Shown here in pieces: positions 37,000-44,735 of a stretch of 64,000 nucleotides of DNA (positions within the stretch are counted from its first letter, which is position 1; each line of letters opens with the position of its first letter). The position numbers and the translations under genes were made by a program. The notes under the pieces are model-generated. The model was given only the letters and a program-made list of their open reading frames with translations. It ran no database searches and was not told the DNA's origin. The DNA lies in the NCBI RefSeq assembly GCF_013341275.1, contig NZ_CP054476.1, forward strand, positions 757,501 to 821,500, given 5' to 3'. This DNA comes from Methyloligella sp. GL2. Lineage in GTDB: Bacteria; Pseudomonadota; Alphaproteobacteria; Rhizobiales; Methyloligellaceae.

Positions 37000-37164
37000 G
37001 GCTTAGGCGCATTTGTGGTGTCCGCGGGCTTGGCCGCGGGCACCTGCCCCTCCCAGCCGCAGCAAATGCGCCATGGTGCGGGCGGCCTTGCTTAAAGAGC
37101 CATCTAAGCAGCCGCCCGTGCCGCCGGGAGATCGAATGGAACTGTCAGACGAAGGGTTTGCTCG

Positions 37165-38259
37165 ATGCTTCATCGCCCCGATTTCGGCTTTCAGGCGGAA
37201 GGCCACGACCTTTGCAGCGCGAGCTTTTACGCCGAGGCGCTTGACGGTCTCGGCGAGGCCAGCGTTTTACCGCCGGTGGTGTTCCGCTCGCTGCGCTTCA
37301 GCCTGCTCGAGGACGAGACGATCTGGACCCGCGACTGGGTCGCGATCGGTTGCGGCCACGAAATCCCGGGCGAAGGCGATCTGCTGCCTTTCACCGTCGG
37401 CAATCACGGCATTCATGTGCAGCGCGCCGGCTCCGGGCTGACCGGGCGCTTCAACAAGGCCCAGCATGGCGGCTGCCGCGCGATCCCGCTGCAATGCCAG
37501 ACCGGCAAGAAGACCAAATGCTCTTTCACTTCTTGCGGCTATAGCCGCGACCGCAGCGCGATCTCCGCCGGCGAGCTGGGCGATGCCACGCCGGCCATGG
37601 AGCAGTATCTCGGAGTCCAGCCGGAGCGGCTGCTTCCGGTTCATGCTGCGAGCCTCGGGCCGCTGATCTTCGTCAATCTCGATGTCGCGCCGGCGACAGA
37701 CGAACCGGCCTTTTCGGGTCTCGAACGCGCCGGCGGATTCTTCCAGACCAGCATGCAATGCATTGCCTCGGGCTGGCTGGAGTTCGCCGCCAACTGGAAG
37801 CTGCTCGGTCAGCATCTTTGCGACGGCAAGCCGGTCTCGGAAGACGAGGAGCAGGACTGGCTCCTCGCCGAAAGCTTCATTGCGGGCAAGCCGGCGGAGG
37901 TTGCTTGGTTGTTTCCCAATCTGGTTTTGATGCAGGCGGCGGGCGAGACCTGCGCCATCGTCCTGCAGCACACCGCGCTCGGCCAGACGCTCTGCCGCTA
38001 TTTCGTCTTCGGCGACGTGCGGGACGGAAGCTCGGCCTTCTGGACCGGCGAGATCGAGCGGCGCGCGGCCAAGGCGTGTGCCGACCACCAGGAGACGGTG
38101 CGCTGGGGCACCAATTTCCGCTCCGAGACGATCGGCGCTCCGCTTCCGCGGCAGTCCGATCCGCTTGGGCTTTGGATGCAGCGCATGGTGGCGCGCCGGG
38201 TCATGCAGACGCCGAGCGCGCCATTCTCCCAACCGCTTTATCAGCACGCCAGAGGTTGA
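37165..38259 (+). CDS. Rieske oxygenase-like protein lacking Rieske and iron ligands
   Basis: The 364-residue protein follows the Rieske non-haem oxygenase alpha-subunit pattern: WVAIGCGHEIPGEGDLLPF, GIHVQRAGSGLTGRFN, then LLPVHAASLGPLIFVNLD and NWKLLGQHLCDG. Ligands are missing. C-x-H-R-G is replaced by A-Q-H101-G-G-C104, and C-P-Y-H-G-W by F-T-S-C124-G-Y. Instead four Cys occur as C104-x6-C111-x7-C119-x4-C124. The His-x4-His iron site that should follow NWK (residues 210-212) is also gone. The frame is intact and codon use is like its neighbours, so it is not a pseudogene. It starts 165 nt after dmfA2. Function unknown; it may be a metal-binding or scaffold partner of dimethylformamidase. 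Confidence 0.7.
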   Translation: MLHRPDFGFQAEGHDLCSASFYAEALDGLGEASVLPPVVFRSLRFSLLEDETIWTRDWVAIGCGHEIPGEGDLLPFTVGNHGIHVQRAGSGLTGRFNKAQHGGCRAIPLQCQTGKKTKCSFTSCGYSRDRSAISAGELGDATPAMEQYLGVQPERLLPVHAASLGPLIFVNLDVAPATDEPAFSGLERAGGFFQTSMQCIASGWLEFAANWKLLGQHLCDGKPVSEDEEQDWLLAESFIAGKPAEVAWLFPNLVLMQAAGETCAIVLQHTALGQTLCRYFVFGDVRDGSSAFWTGEIERRAAKACADHQETVRWGTNFRSETIGAPLPRQSDPLGLWMQRMVARRVMQTPSAPFSQPLYQHARG

Positions 38260-38264
38260 CCGAA

Positions 38265-38963
38265 ATGCTCTCACTCAATCTGAAGATCGACGAGAATTCC
38301 GCGCTAGCCGGCGCCGTCCGCGCCTATGAGAAGGGCGCGTTCGAGACCGCGTTTGCCTTGTTCTCCGGGCTTGCCGAAGGAGGCGATGCAGACGCCAAGG
38401 CCTGGCTTGCGGCGATGTACGCCAATGGCGACGGGGTGGAGACCTCGCTGGCGAAGGCGCGCGCGCTGTACCGCGAAGCCGCCGAGGCCGGGAACGTTCT
38501 GGCGCAGACCAATCTCGGCGCCATGCTGGCCATGGGGCAGGGAGGAACGGCGGACGAAGCCGAAGGCGCGCGCTGGCTGACCCGGGCCGCCGAGCAGGGC
38601 GATCTCTTCGCGCAATATAATCTGGCGACGCTTCTTTCCAAAGGAGACGGCATTGCCGCCGATCCGGAGTGCGCCGCCAAATGGTATCGGGCGGCGGCGG
38701 AGGCCGGGCATTACCCGTCTCAAGCGCGGCTCGGCTATCTCTACACGAACGGGATCGGGGTGGAGAAGGACCGGGTCGAAGCCTTCGTCTGGCTTTCGCT
38801 CGCCGCTCAACACGGCGTCGGCACGGCGCTGAATGCGCTGGAGGCCATCGTCTCGCAGATGTCGGCCGAGGAAAAGGGCCGCGGCGCGGAGCTGGTCGCG
38901 GCCTGGCGGTCGCGCACGTCGGAGATTTCCCGTCATGCCCGCCTGCAGCCGGATCCGGCATGA
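38265..38963 (+). CDS. Sel1-repeat (TPR-like) protein
   Basis: A 232-residue protein without signal peptide. It contains about five Sel1-like repeats with the pattern A-x2-G-x4-A-x2-L-G-x-(L/M)-Y: DADAKAWLAAMYANGDGVE, NVLAQTNLGAMLAMGQGG, DLFAQYNLATLLSKGDGI and HYPSQARLGYLYTNGIGVEK. Such repeats act as protein-interaction scaffolds. The ATG at 38265 lies 5 nt after the Rieske-like stop and the stop overlaps the next start, so the three genes are co-translated. Its place in the dimethylformamidase operon suggests an assembly role, which is inference. Confidence 0.8.
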   Translation: MLSLNLKIDENSALAGAVRAYEKGAFETAFALFSGLAEGGDADAKAWLAAMYANGDGVETSLAKARALYREAAEAGNVLAQTNLGAMLAMGQGGTADEAEGARWLTRAAEQGDLFAQYNLATLLSKGDGIAADPECAAKWYRAAAEAGHYPSQARLGYLYTNGIGVEKDRVEAFVWLSLAAQHGVGTALNALEAIVSQMSAEEKGRGAELVAAWRSRTSEISRHARLQPDPA

Positions 38964-39283
38964 GCTCGTCCGTTTTCAGCCCGCAGCAAATCAAGTTCGA
39001 GTTCCTCAGCTACATCAAGGAATTTGGGGCCCTGCCGGAGGAATGGCGGGTGGGCTGCGCGGCGGACGCGCAAGAGGCGATGTTCGGTCGGAACGGCGTC
39101 GACCGGGAGCGGGATATCTGGCTGTGGAAGCCTGCGCTCTCGGCTAAGGCCGCCGCCATCGTCTATCGCTATCTGACCGAGCAAATGCATGTGCCGAGCG
39201 CCGAGGATGAGTGCCAAGGATCGCAAATATTTCTCTATAGACGGACGCCAAAAAACGCCGCGGGAAATGGCGCAACTGGCTGA
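38960..39283 (+). CDS. Small protein of unknown function in the dmf operon
   Basis: A 107-residue protein, start ATGA-overlapped with the Sel1 gene stop. It begins MSSSVFSPQQIKFEFLSYIKEFG and has Trp-rich middle segments (LPEEWRVGCAADAQEAMF, RERDIWLWKPALS). No transmembrane helix, signal peptide or known motif is seen. The coupled start and protein-like composition support it as a real gene. I do not recognise a family. Confidence 0.65.
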   Translation: MSSSVFSPQQIKFEFLSYIKEFGALPEEWRVGCAADAQEAMFGRNGVDRERDIWLWKPALSAKAAAIVYRYLTEQMHVPSAEDECQGSQIFLYRRTPKNAAGNGATG

Positions 39284-39358
39284 TTATGCCTGTAAATTAC
39301 GCATCTGTGACGGATAGGCAACGCGCCTCTTAAACAGAGCTTTCTCTACTCTTTTTAG

Positions 39359-39375
39359 CTAGATAAAATATCTAG
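39359..39375. promoter_or_regulatory. CTAGA-N7-TCTAG palindrome upstream of porin gene
   Basis: CTAGA-TAAAATA-TCTAG is a 17-bp palindrome with 7-bp perfect arms (CTAGATA / TATCTAG). It ends 49 nt before the porin start and matches the form of the site at 28928-28944 before the amide transporter. A further CTAG follows at 39383. Confidence 0.62.
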
Positions 39376-39424
39376 AGTCACCCTAGAGTTATCGCGTAAG
39401 TTCAAACTCCAGGGGGATAAAAAT

Positions 39425-40222
39425 ATGTCTTCGATGAAGCTGTCGCTGGCGACGGGATTGTTGGCGATGACCATCGCCGTCTCGTCTGCCCATGCGGAGG
39501 ATGTGGAGCAGTCGCTCGACTCGACGTCGTGGCCGGTGGATATCCTGGTCGGGACCAAGTTCACCACCGACTACAATCTGCGAAGCGTCTCGCAGACGCA
39601 GGGTAATCCGGCTGTGCAGAGCTATGCCGAGATCAATCTCGATAACGGTCTTTATGCCGGTTTCTGGGCCTCGAATGTCGATTTCGAGGGGACCGATCCG
39701 TATGCCGAGTTCGACTATTATGGCGGTCTTCGCCATAGCTTCGACAAGCTGACGCTGGATGGCGGTTACGTCTATATCGATTATATCGGCGAGAATCCGG
39801 GCCCCGAGCTCGATTTCTGGAAGATCTACGGCATCGGCAAATACGCGCTTTCCGACGACATCACGATCGGTGCCAACCTATTCTGGACGAGCTCGTTCAT
39901 CGGCTATAACGGCATTGACGGCACTCATTCGTCGGCCTTCGCCAGTGTGGCCTTGCCGCAGTTCGGCCTGCCGGAGAGCGTCGGGACTTATCTGTCCGGC
40001 GAGATCGGCCGGCAATGGGTGAGCGACGATTTCGCACCCGATTACACCTATTGGAATGCCGGCGTCGGCTTCACCTACAAGGCGGCGACGCTTGACCTTC
40101 GCTACACCGGATCCGACCTGAGCGAGGCCGGCTGCGCCGCGTTCATCGGGCAGCGGGATTCCTGCGGCAACCGCTTCGTTGCCAGCATCTCCTTCGACAC
40201 GTCTTTCGATCAGCTGCGTTAA
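39425..40222 (+). CDS. TorF-family outer-membrane porin
   Basis: A 265-residue precursor with a Sec signal peptide (ATGLLAMTIAVSSAHA, cleavage near residue 22). The mature part alternates aromatic and polar residues in beta-strands and matches the TorF/Gcw_chp family: VGTKFTTDYNLRSVSQTQGNPAVQSYAEINLDNGLYAGFWASNVDF at the start and FVASISFD with a terminal aromatic-poor strand. Family members are small outer-membrane barrels. In Methylophilus an outer-membrane porin (FmdC) is encoded with the amide ABC system FmdDEF, so an amide-uptake role fits here, supported by the shared upstream palindrome. The RBS is aggggga. Confidence 0.82.
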   Translation: MSSMKLSLATGLLAMTIAVSSAHAEDVEQSLDSTSWPVDILVGTKFTTDYNLRSVSQTQGNPAVQSYAEINLDNGLYAGFWASNVDFEGTDPYAEFDYYGGLRHSFDKLTLDGGYVYIDYIGENPGPELDFWKIYGIGKYALSDDITIGANLFWTSSFIGYNGIDGTHSSAFASVALPQFGLPESVGTYLSGEIGRQWVSDDFAPDYTYWNAGVGFTYKAATLDLRYTGSDLSEAGCAAFIGQRDSCGNRFVASISFDTSFDQLR

Positions 40223-40573
40223 GCGCAGACTCGCCAGATGTCCCTGAGGGCTCTAGCCGGGTGATTGCGGATCTTCCCATCCGTGCATCCGGCTAGAGCC
40301 GCCCATTCGGCACTACGACGATTTCGGATAGACGCCGCGCCCTTGCAGGGTCTCCAGCATCTGGTTCTTGTCCTGGCTGACGTCGTCCTGCCCCCTGTCG
40401 TATCCGGCAGGCCGGTTCGTGACCATGGCGGCGAGCGCTCCGATGGCGCGCGTTCCGCGATCCGCTTCCGCGCAAGCGTTGGCTGGATAGATTCTTTCTC
40501 TTCTCAGGACAGGTTTTTGTGAGACGGGGCGACATGCAAGGCTTGTCGCATCGAGGCGATCACGGAGTGGGCG
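40223..40573. other. Spacer between porin and aldoxime dehydratase genes
   Basis: The only structure is a 12-bp perfect inverted repeat, ggctctagccgg at 40249-40260 and ccggctagagcc at 40289-40300, with a 28-nt loop and no T run. Open frames on both strands from 40265 to 40535 have no usable starts or recognisable features, so no gene is called. Confidence 0.5.
40249..40300. repeat. 12-bp inverted repeat after the porin gene
   Basis: Arms are perfectly complementary and each contains CTAG. It starts 27 nt past the porin stop, as a transcript-end hairpin would, but lacks a T run on both strands. Confidence 0.5.
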
Positions 40574-41629
40574 ATGAAGGGCGAACCCAAGCTGCGGATG
40601 CCGGAAAACTGGACGCCGCCGGTTCCCTCCTACAGTTCACGCGTCGTGCCGGAGGAGGGCCATCTGGTCATCCTCTATCTGGGGGCGCAGGCTCGGTCAC
40701 AAGACGTCTCTCGCGCCGCATTCTTAGAGATTTCCAGCTTTTTCGACGATGTGGACGACAGCCCGTATTGGCTGGATCGGGCCGCCTATTGCTCCGCCTC
40801 CGGGTATTGGGAGCACATCGTCATCGCTTATTTCGTGAGCGTCGAAGCCTTCGAGGCCTGGGTCACGGCGAGCGGGTTCGGAACTTGGTGGGCGGACAGC
40901 GCCCGGCTGAGCCAGGATGCCGGTCTCTGGCAGGAGCGCCTGGTGCTCTCGGGCGATCGTATCGAAGCGCTTCATTCTTCTCCTAATAAGGATGCGCATT
41001 CCCATGGCGGCGAGATCGTCGGTCCGATCCGGCATCATGCGTATTGGGGCGGCATGCGCGACCGGCTCCAGGTATCCCGCCACGATCACCTCGAAAGCGC
41101 GGTGACGGGGTATCCCGAACGGGGGGAGGTGGAGTCATACGGCCGGCGCGTCGTCGTGCCGGTGCCGCAGAACCTCGCGATAATCCGTTCGGGTCAGGAC
41201 AGGCGGTTCGCATCTGTCGAAGAGCGTGCGCTTTACGACGAGATCGTGCGCGGCAATCTGCTCAAAGGCATGGCGTATCTGGAAGAGCGTGGCAGCGAAG
41301 TCGGGTGCTTTGCCTGCCGGTACGTCACCGAAATCGACGCATCCGGCCAAGAGACGGACCGCAATTTCGGCCATTGTCTGTTTCGCAGCCTCGAAGACCT
41401 GGAGAATTGGGCGAAATCGCATCCGACCCATCTGGCCATATTCGGCAGCTTCTTTGAGCTTCAGAAGCGCTGCGACAACGATATGACGCTGCGCTTCTAC
41501 CACGAGGTCGGGGTCACCCCCGCATCGGGACTGCATTTCGAATACGTCAATTGCCATCCCGAAACCGGGCTTCTGGGATATTTTTGCCCCGGAGGCCGTC
41601 ACGCATTTTTCCAAAAGCCAGGAGCATGA
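40574..41629 (+). CDS. oxd: Aldoxime dehydratase (phenylacetaldoxime dehydratase family)
   Basis: A 351-residue haem lyase that dehydrates aldoximes to nitriles. Aligned with characterised Oxd proteins it has [10 protein letters not shown] (conserved active-site Arg), LAIIRSGQD (active-site Ser), NFGHC with the haem-ligand His at residue 267, SHPTH at 282-286 with the distal catalytic His, and the terminal [13 protein letters not shown]. All key residues are present. The start follows ggagtgggcg. The nitrilase gene begins 4 nt after the stop, so the pair forms the aldoxime-nitrile pathway: aldoxime to nitrile to acid plus ammonia. Confidence 0.9.
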   Translation: MKGEPKLRMPENWTPPVPSYSSRVVPEEGHLVILYLGAQARSQDVSRAAFLEISSFFDDVDDSPYWLDRAAYCSASGYWEHIVIAYFVSVEAFEAWVTASGFGTWWADSARLSQDAGLWQERLVLSGDRIEALHSSPNKDAHSHGGEIVGPIRHHAYWGGMRDRLQVSRHDHLESAVTGYPERGEVESYGRRVVVPVPQNLAIIRSGQDRRFASVEERALYDEIVRGNLLKGMAYLEERGSEVGCFACRYVTEIDASGQETDRNFGHCLFRSLEDLENWAKSHPTHLAIFGSFFELQKRCDNDMTLRFYHEVGVTPASGLHFEYVNCHPETGLLGYFCPGGRHAFFQKPGA

Positions 41630-41633
41630 GTGC

Positions 41634-42677
41634 ATGAAGAAGATCAAGGCGGCGGCGGTACAGGCGGCCCCGGTTTTTCTCGATCTGAACGGGTCGATCG
41701 ATAAGGCAGAGAAATATGTCGAGGAGGCTGCGGCGAACGGGGCGGATCTCGTCGCCTTTCCGGAAACCTGGCTTCCAGGCTTCCCGTTCTTTATCTGGTT
41801 GGGAACGCCGCGGGAAAGTCTCGCTTATTTCCCGCGCTATCACGCCAACAGCATGGAAGTGAATTCGCCGGAGATGCGCCGGCTGCAATCGATCGCGGCC
41901 AAAAACAAGGTCACGCTCGTCATGGGCTTTTCCGAGCGCGATGGCGGGAGCCGGTATATGGCCCAGGTGATCATCGGACCCGATGGCGAAATCCTTCTGA
42001 CCCGGCGTAAGCTTAAACCCACCCATGTGGAGCGGACCATCTTCGGAGAAGGCGACGGCTCCGATCTTCGAGTCGTGGATGCCGAATTTGGGCGTTTGGG
42101 CGCCCTCAATTGCTGGGAACACGTACAGCCGTTGATGAAGATGGCGATGTATGCCCAGCATGAGGAAGTGCATGTCGCCGGCTGGCCGAGCCTTTGCGTC
42201 GGACGCGACGTCGCTTATGCCTTGGGCCCGGAAGTGAACAATGCGGCCAGCCAGATTTATGCGGTCGAGGGCGGGTGCTACGTGCTTGCTCCCTGTGCCG
42301 TCGTCTCTCAGGAGATGTTCGACATCATGTGCGACACGCCGGAAAAAGCCCACGTGCTCAATCCGTATGGCAGCAAGCCGGGCGGCGGTTTCACCATGAT
42401 TTACGGTCCGGATGGCCGTGAGATGTGCGACCCGTTGCCGGAAGACCAGGAAGGCATTCTGTACGCTGATCTCGATCCCGAAACGCTTATTCTCGCCAAG
42501 GCGGCCGCCGATCCGGTCGGTCATTATGCGCGCGCCGATGCGGTTAGGCTTGTCGTCAATCGCAAGAAGCGCGTCGTGATGGAGGAGATCGATAACGAGG
42601 ATCGTCGTGCAAAGCCTGCCGGGAGCGGGCAGCAAGACGATGGCGAAGAAGATATCGTCGAATTCAGCGTCCAGTAG
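41634..42677 (+). CDS. Nitrilase
   Basis: A 347-residue nitrilase with the full catalytic set: Glu in [13 protein letters not shown], Lys in [10 protein letters not shown] and Cys in [13 protein letters not shown]. The CWEH form and the length are those of true nitrilases rather than amidases, giving a carboxylic acid and ammonia. The last 30 residues ([20 protein letters not shown]) are charged and unstructured, typical of spiral nitrilase tails. The RBS ggag lies within the end of the oxd gene, 4 nt apart, so the two are translationally coupled. The substrate class (arylacetonitrile or aliphatic) is not fixed by sequence. Confidence 0.92.
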   Translation: MKKIKAAAVQAAPVFLDLNGSIDKAEKYVEEAAANGADLVAFPETWLPGFPFFIWLGTPRESLAYFPRYHANSMEVNSPEMRRLQSIAAKNKVTLVMGFSERDGGSRYMAQVIIGPDGEILLTRRKLKPTHVERTIFGEGDGSDLRVVDAEFGRLGALNCWEHVQPLMKMAMYAQHEEVHVAGWPSLCVGRDVAYALGPEVNNAASQIYAVEGGCYVLAPCAVVSQEMFDIMCDTPEKAHVLNPYGSKPGGGFTMIYGPDGREMCDPLPEDQEGILYADLDPETLILAKAAADPVGHYARADAVRLVVNRKKRVVMEEIDNEDRRAKPAGSGQQDDGEEDIVEFSVQ

Positions 42678-42801
42678 CTCCAGCCCTAGCGAGGGAGACC
42701 TGCGCCGGGCTTTATCGAGACTGGAGCGGCTCATTGCGTTTCCCGCCGTTCGGCGGCGGGGAACCATGAGCGGATCACCTGTTGTACACTCCGTCCTATG
42801 A
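42640..42801 (+). CDS. Possible small Ser-rich protein overlapping nitrilase end
   Basis: A 53-codon frame starting inside the nitrilase gene encodes [20 protein letters not shown], then the helical [16 protein letters not shown] and a short tail. gggag lies about 15 nt upstream. No homology recognised. The helical segment lies beyond the nitrilase stop, where it is not a shadow, but the evidence is thin. Confidence 0.22.
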   Translation: MAKKISSNSASSSSSPSEGDLRRALSRLERLIAFPAVRRRGTMSGSPVVHSVL

Positions 42802-42811
42802 GGAAGAGATT

Positions 42812-42840
42812 GCCTGCGTGGGCGTGAAGTCCACGCAGGC
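42812..42840. terminator. Possible bidirectional hairpin between convergent genes
   Basis: Perfect 10-bp arms gcctgcgtgg / ccacgcaggc with a 9-nt loop lie between the nitrilase gene and the convergent hydrolase gene (stop at 42873). No T run follows on either strand, so termination is plausible but not certain. Confidence 0.45.
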
Positions 42841-42872
42841 CAGGCTGAAAGCGCTGGGAAAAATCCTAGGCG

Positions 42873-43877
42873 CTAAAGCGAATCCCGCCGCAGCGGCGTG
42901 GTGGAGCAATGGATTCCGCCGCCATTCTTATGCATGGCGGAATAGGGGATCGTCTTCCAGGTGACGCCGTGTTTGGCGAGCCGGTCGAGGGTGCGGTTGG
43001 AGGCGCCCTCGGGCATCAGAAGCCTGCCGGGCGCAACGGCCAGCCCGTTGACGATCCAAGGATCGTCGGCCGGGTCGATCTCGATCAGATGGATGCCGCG
43101 CGCCTTCAGCTCCTCCAGGAAGGAATAGGGTAGGCCGAACGGGTTCACCAAGGCGAGATCCTTGTCGACCATCAGGAAGGAGACGTCGATATGGATGTCG
43201 TATCCGGTGAGGTCGACGATCAGCAGGTCCACACCCTGGCGCTTCAGCACCTCGCCGACCTGCTCGGCGCCTTCCCGATTGACGCGGACGCCGACGCCGA
43301 TCGCCGCCGTCTTCTCGTCGATCCAGGTGAAGCTTCCGCCTTCCATGACGCCTGTGCCGGAGACGGTGCGCAGGATCGGAATGCCGATATTGGCGAGCGT
43401 CCGGGTGATGGGCAGCTCCTCGCCCCGGCGGATGCGCGCGCCCATACGGCAGACGATGGCGCCGCCCTTCACCATGATCAGCGGATCGCGCGTGTAGCAG
43501 AATTTGAGGCGGTTGCGCTCCACGCCCTCCACATGGAAGACCTCGATGCCTTCGTCCTTGAGGGCTTGGACCAGCCCGTCATGCTGGGCCTGCATCGCCG
43601 CAATGTCGGGGAGGGTGTCGCTCTGGAAATACCATCCGGTTTCGGGATCGCCGAAGGAGCCGATTTCGGGGATGCGCTTGTCGGCGCTGACGATCTCCAT
43701 CTCCGGGCCGGGGCGGTGCACCAGGATGCTCCTGATGCGTCCGACATCGTTGTCGATGCCCCAAAGATTGCCCCAATTCGCCAGCTGTTCGCTCTCGTCC
43801 TCGAAGGGCGGCGAGGCGGGGGCGGCAAATTTCTTGATGGTCTGGGTGTAGACCCAGTGAGGATTATTAGTCGTCAT
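42873..43877 (-). CDS. Arginine deiminase/DDAH-superfamily (amidinotransferase-fold) hydrolase
   Basis: A 334-residue member of the guanidine-modifying superfamily. It has FCYTRDPLIMVKGGAIVCRMGARIRRGEE (typical TRDP-x-RMG-R-x-E), MEGGSFTWID, the catalytic His in GYDIHIDVSFLMVD and the catalytic Cys in GGGIHCSTTPLRRD at the C-terminus. The pattern is closest to dimethylarginine dimethylaminohydrolases and deiminases acting on small guanidines. Dimethylarginine cleavage would release dimethylamine, the same product as dimethylformamidase nearby, but the substrate is not proven. It runs opposite to the nitrilase and in the same direction as the TetR gene upstream. Confidence 0.78.
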   Translation of the reverse strand: MTTNNPHWVYTQTIKKFAAPASPPFEDESEQLANWGNLWGIDNDVGRIRSILVHRPGPEMEIVSADKRIPEIGSFGDPETGWYFQSDTLPDIAAMQAQHDGLVQALKDEGIEVFHVEGVERNRLKFCYTRDPLIMVKGGAIVCRMGARIRRGEELPITRTLANIGIPILRTVSGTGVMEGGSFTWIDEKTAAIGVGVRVNREGAEQVGEVLKRQGVDLLIVDLTGYDIHIDVSFLMVDKDLALVNPFGLPYSFLEELKARGIHLIEIDPADDPWIVNGLAVAPGRLLMPEGASNRTLDRLAKHGVTWKTIPYSAMHKNGGGIHCSTTPLRRDSL

Positions 43878-43980
43878 CCCCTAACTCCCGGTTTGACTCT
43901 TCAGTTGTATCTGTCGGCCGCGTGAACTTGCGGCCGTGACCTTGCTCGCGACGGGCCTTCGCCGCTCTTGCGAACGGTTG

Positions 43981-44598
43981 CTAAGGCACGCGAATGAGAT
44001 CTGCGATGAGGCGGTTCTGCGCATCGACATGCGCCTTGAGCTCATCCAGCGACAATGTCTCGTCCTTGGCGAATTCGATGAACCGCATGTTGAGATTGTT
44101 GAACAGAACCTCGCCGATAAGCATCGGGTCGACGGCGCCGGAGACCAGCGTCTTCTGCTGCAGGATCTCGATCAGCCTGACGATCTGTTGGGCCAAGCGG
44201 CGGTCGAGATCGGTGTAGAGCTTCGAGGCCGTCGTCTCCGGCTGCTGAATCGAAATGGCCATCGCCGTGCGCCACATCTCCTTGGAGAGATAGACCAGCG
44301 AATGGTCGTAATACTGATGCACCAGGCGGCGGAGAGCCTCCTCGGCGTTCTGCGGCGGATCGGCGAGCAGCGCTTCGCCCGCGGAGAGGACCTCGGCGAC
44401 CTCCATCGCCACCACGGCCACCAGTAGATCGCCCTTATTCTCGTAGTAGTTATACAGCGTGCCGGCGCTCACATTCGCCAGGGCGGCGATGTCCTCCATC
44501 CGGACGCTGCTATAGCCGCGCGCGCGGAACAATTGCGCCGCCGACTCCACGATACGGCGGTCCGTATCCGCCTTCTTACGTGCTCTCAATCCCGTCAT
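43981..44598 (-). CDS. TetR/AcrR-family regulator
   Basis: A 205-residue regulator. The helix-turn-helix is RIVESAAQLFRARGYSSVRMEDIAALANVSAGTLYNYYENKGDLL; the C-terminal domain is a typical ligand pocket. It lies between the DDAH-like gene (103 nt downstream, same strand) and the divergent binding-protein gene of a polyamine-type ABC transporter. One or both are its likely targets. No clear operator palindrome was found in the 137-nt divergent spacer. Confidence 0.88.
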   Translation of the reverse strand: MTGLRARKKADTDRRIVESAAQLFRARGYSSVRMEDIAALANVSAGTLYNYYENKGDLLVAVVAMEVAEVLSAGEALLADPPQNAEEALRRLVHQYYDHSLVYLSKEMWRTAMAISIQQPETTASKLYTDLDRRLAQQIVRLIEILQQKTLVSGAVDPMLIGEVLFNNLNMRFIEFAKDETLSLDELKAHVDAQNRLIADLIRVP

Positions 44599-44735
44599 TC
44601 TTCACCGAACACTTTGCGACGAAAGGGTTATTGACATAAAAATGAATCTATTCAATCTTTTTCTCAGGGCACTGACGAGAGTGTCACACCCGCTAGATTC
44701 ACCCCGCCTGACCGCCTTCCAGAGGATACAGATTT

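Noticed and set aside
40265-40535. Open frames on both strands between the porin and aldoxime dehydratase genes
   Set aside because: No good start codon with ribosome-binding site and no recognisable motif; one minus-strand frame ending at about 40316 is protein-like for some 60 codons but has no usable start.
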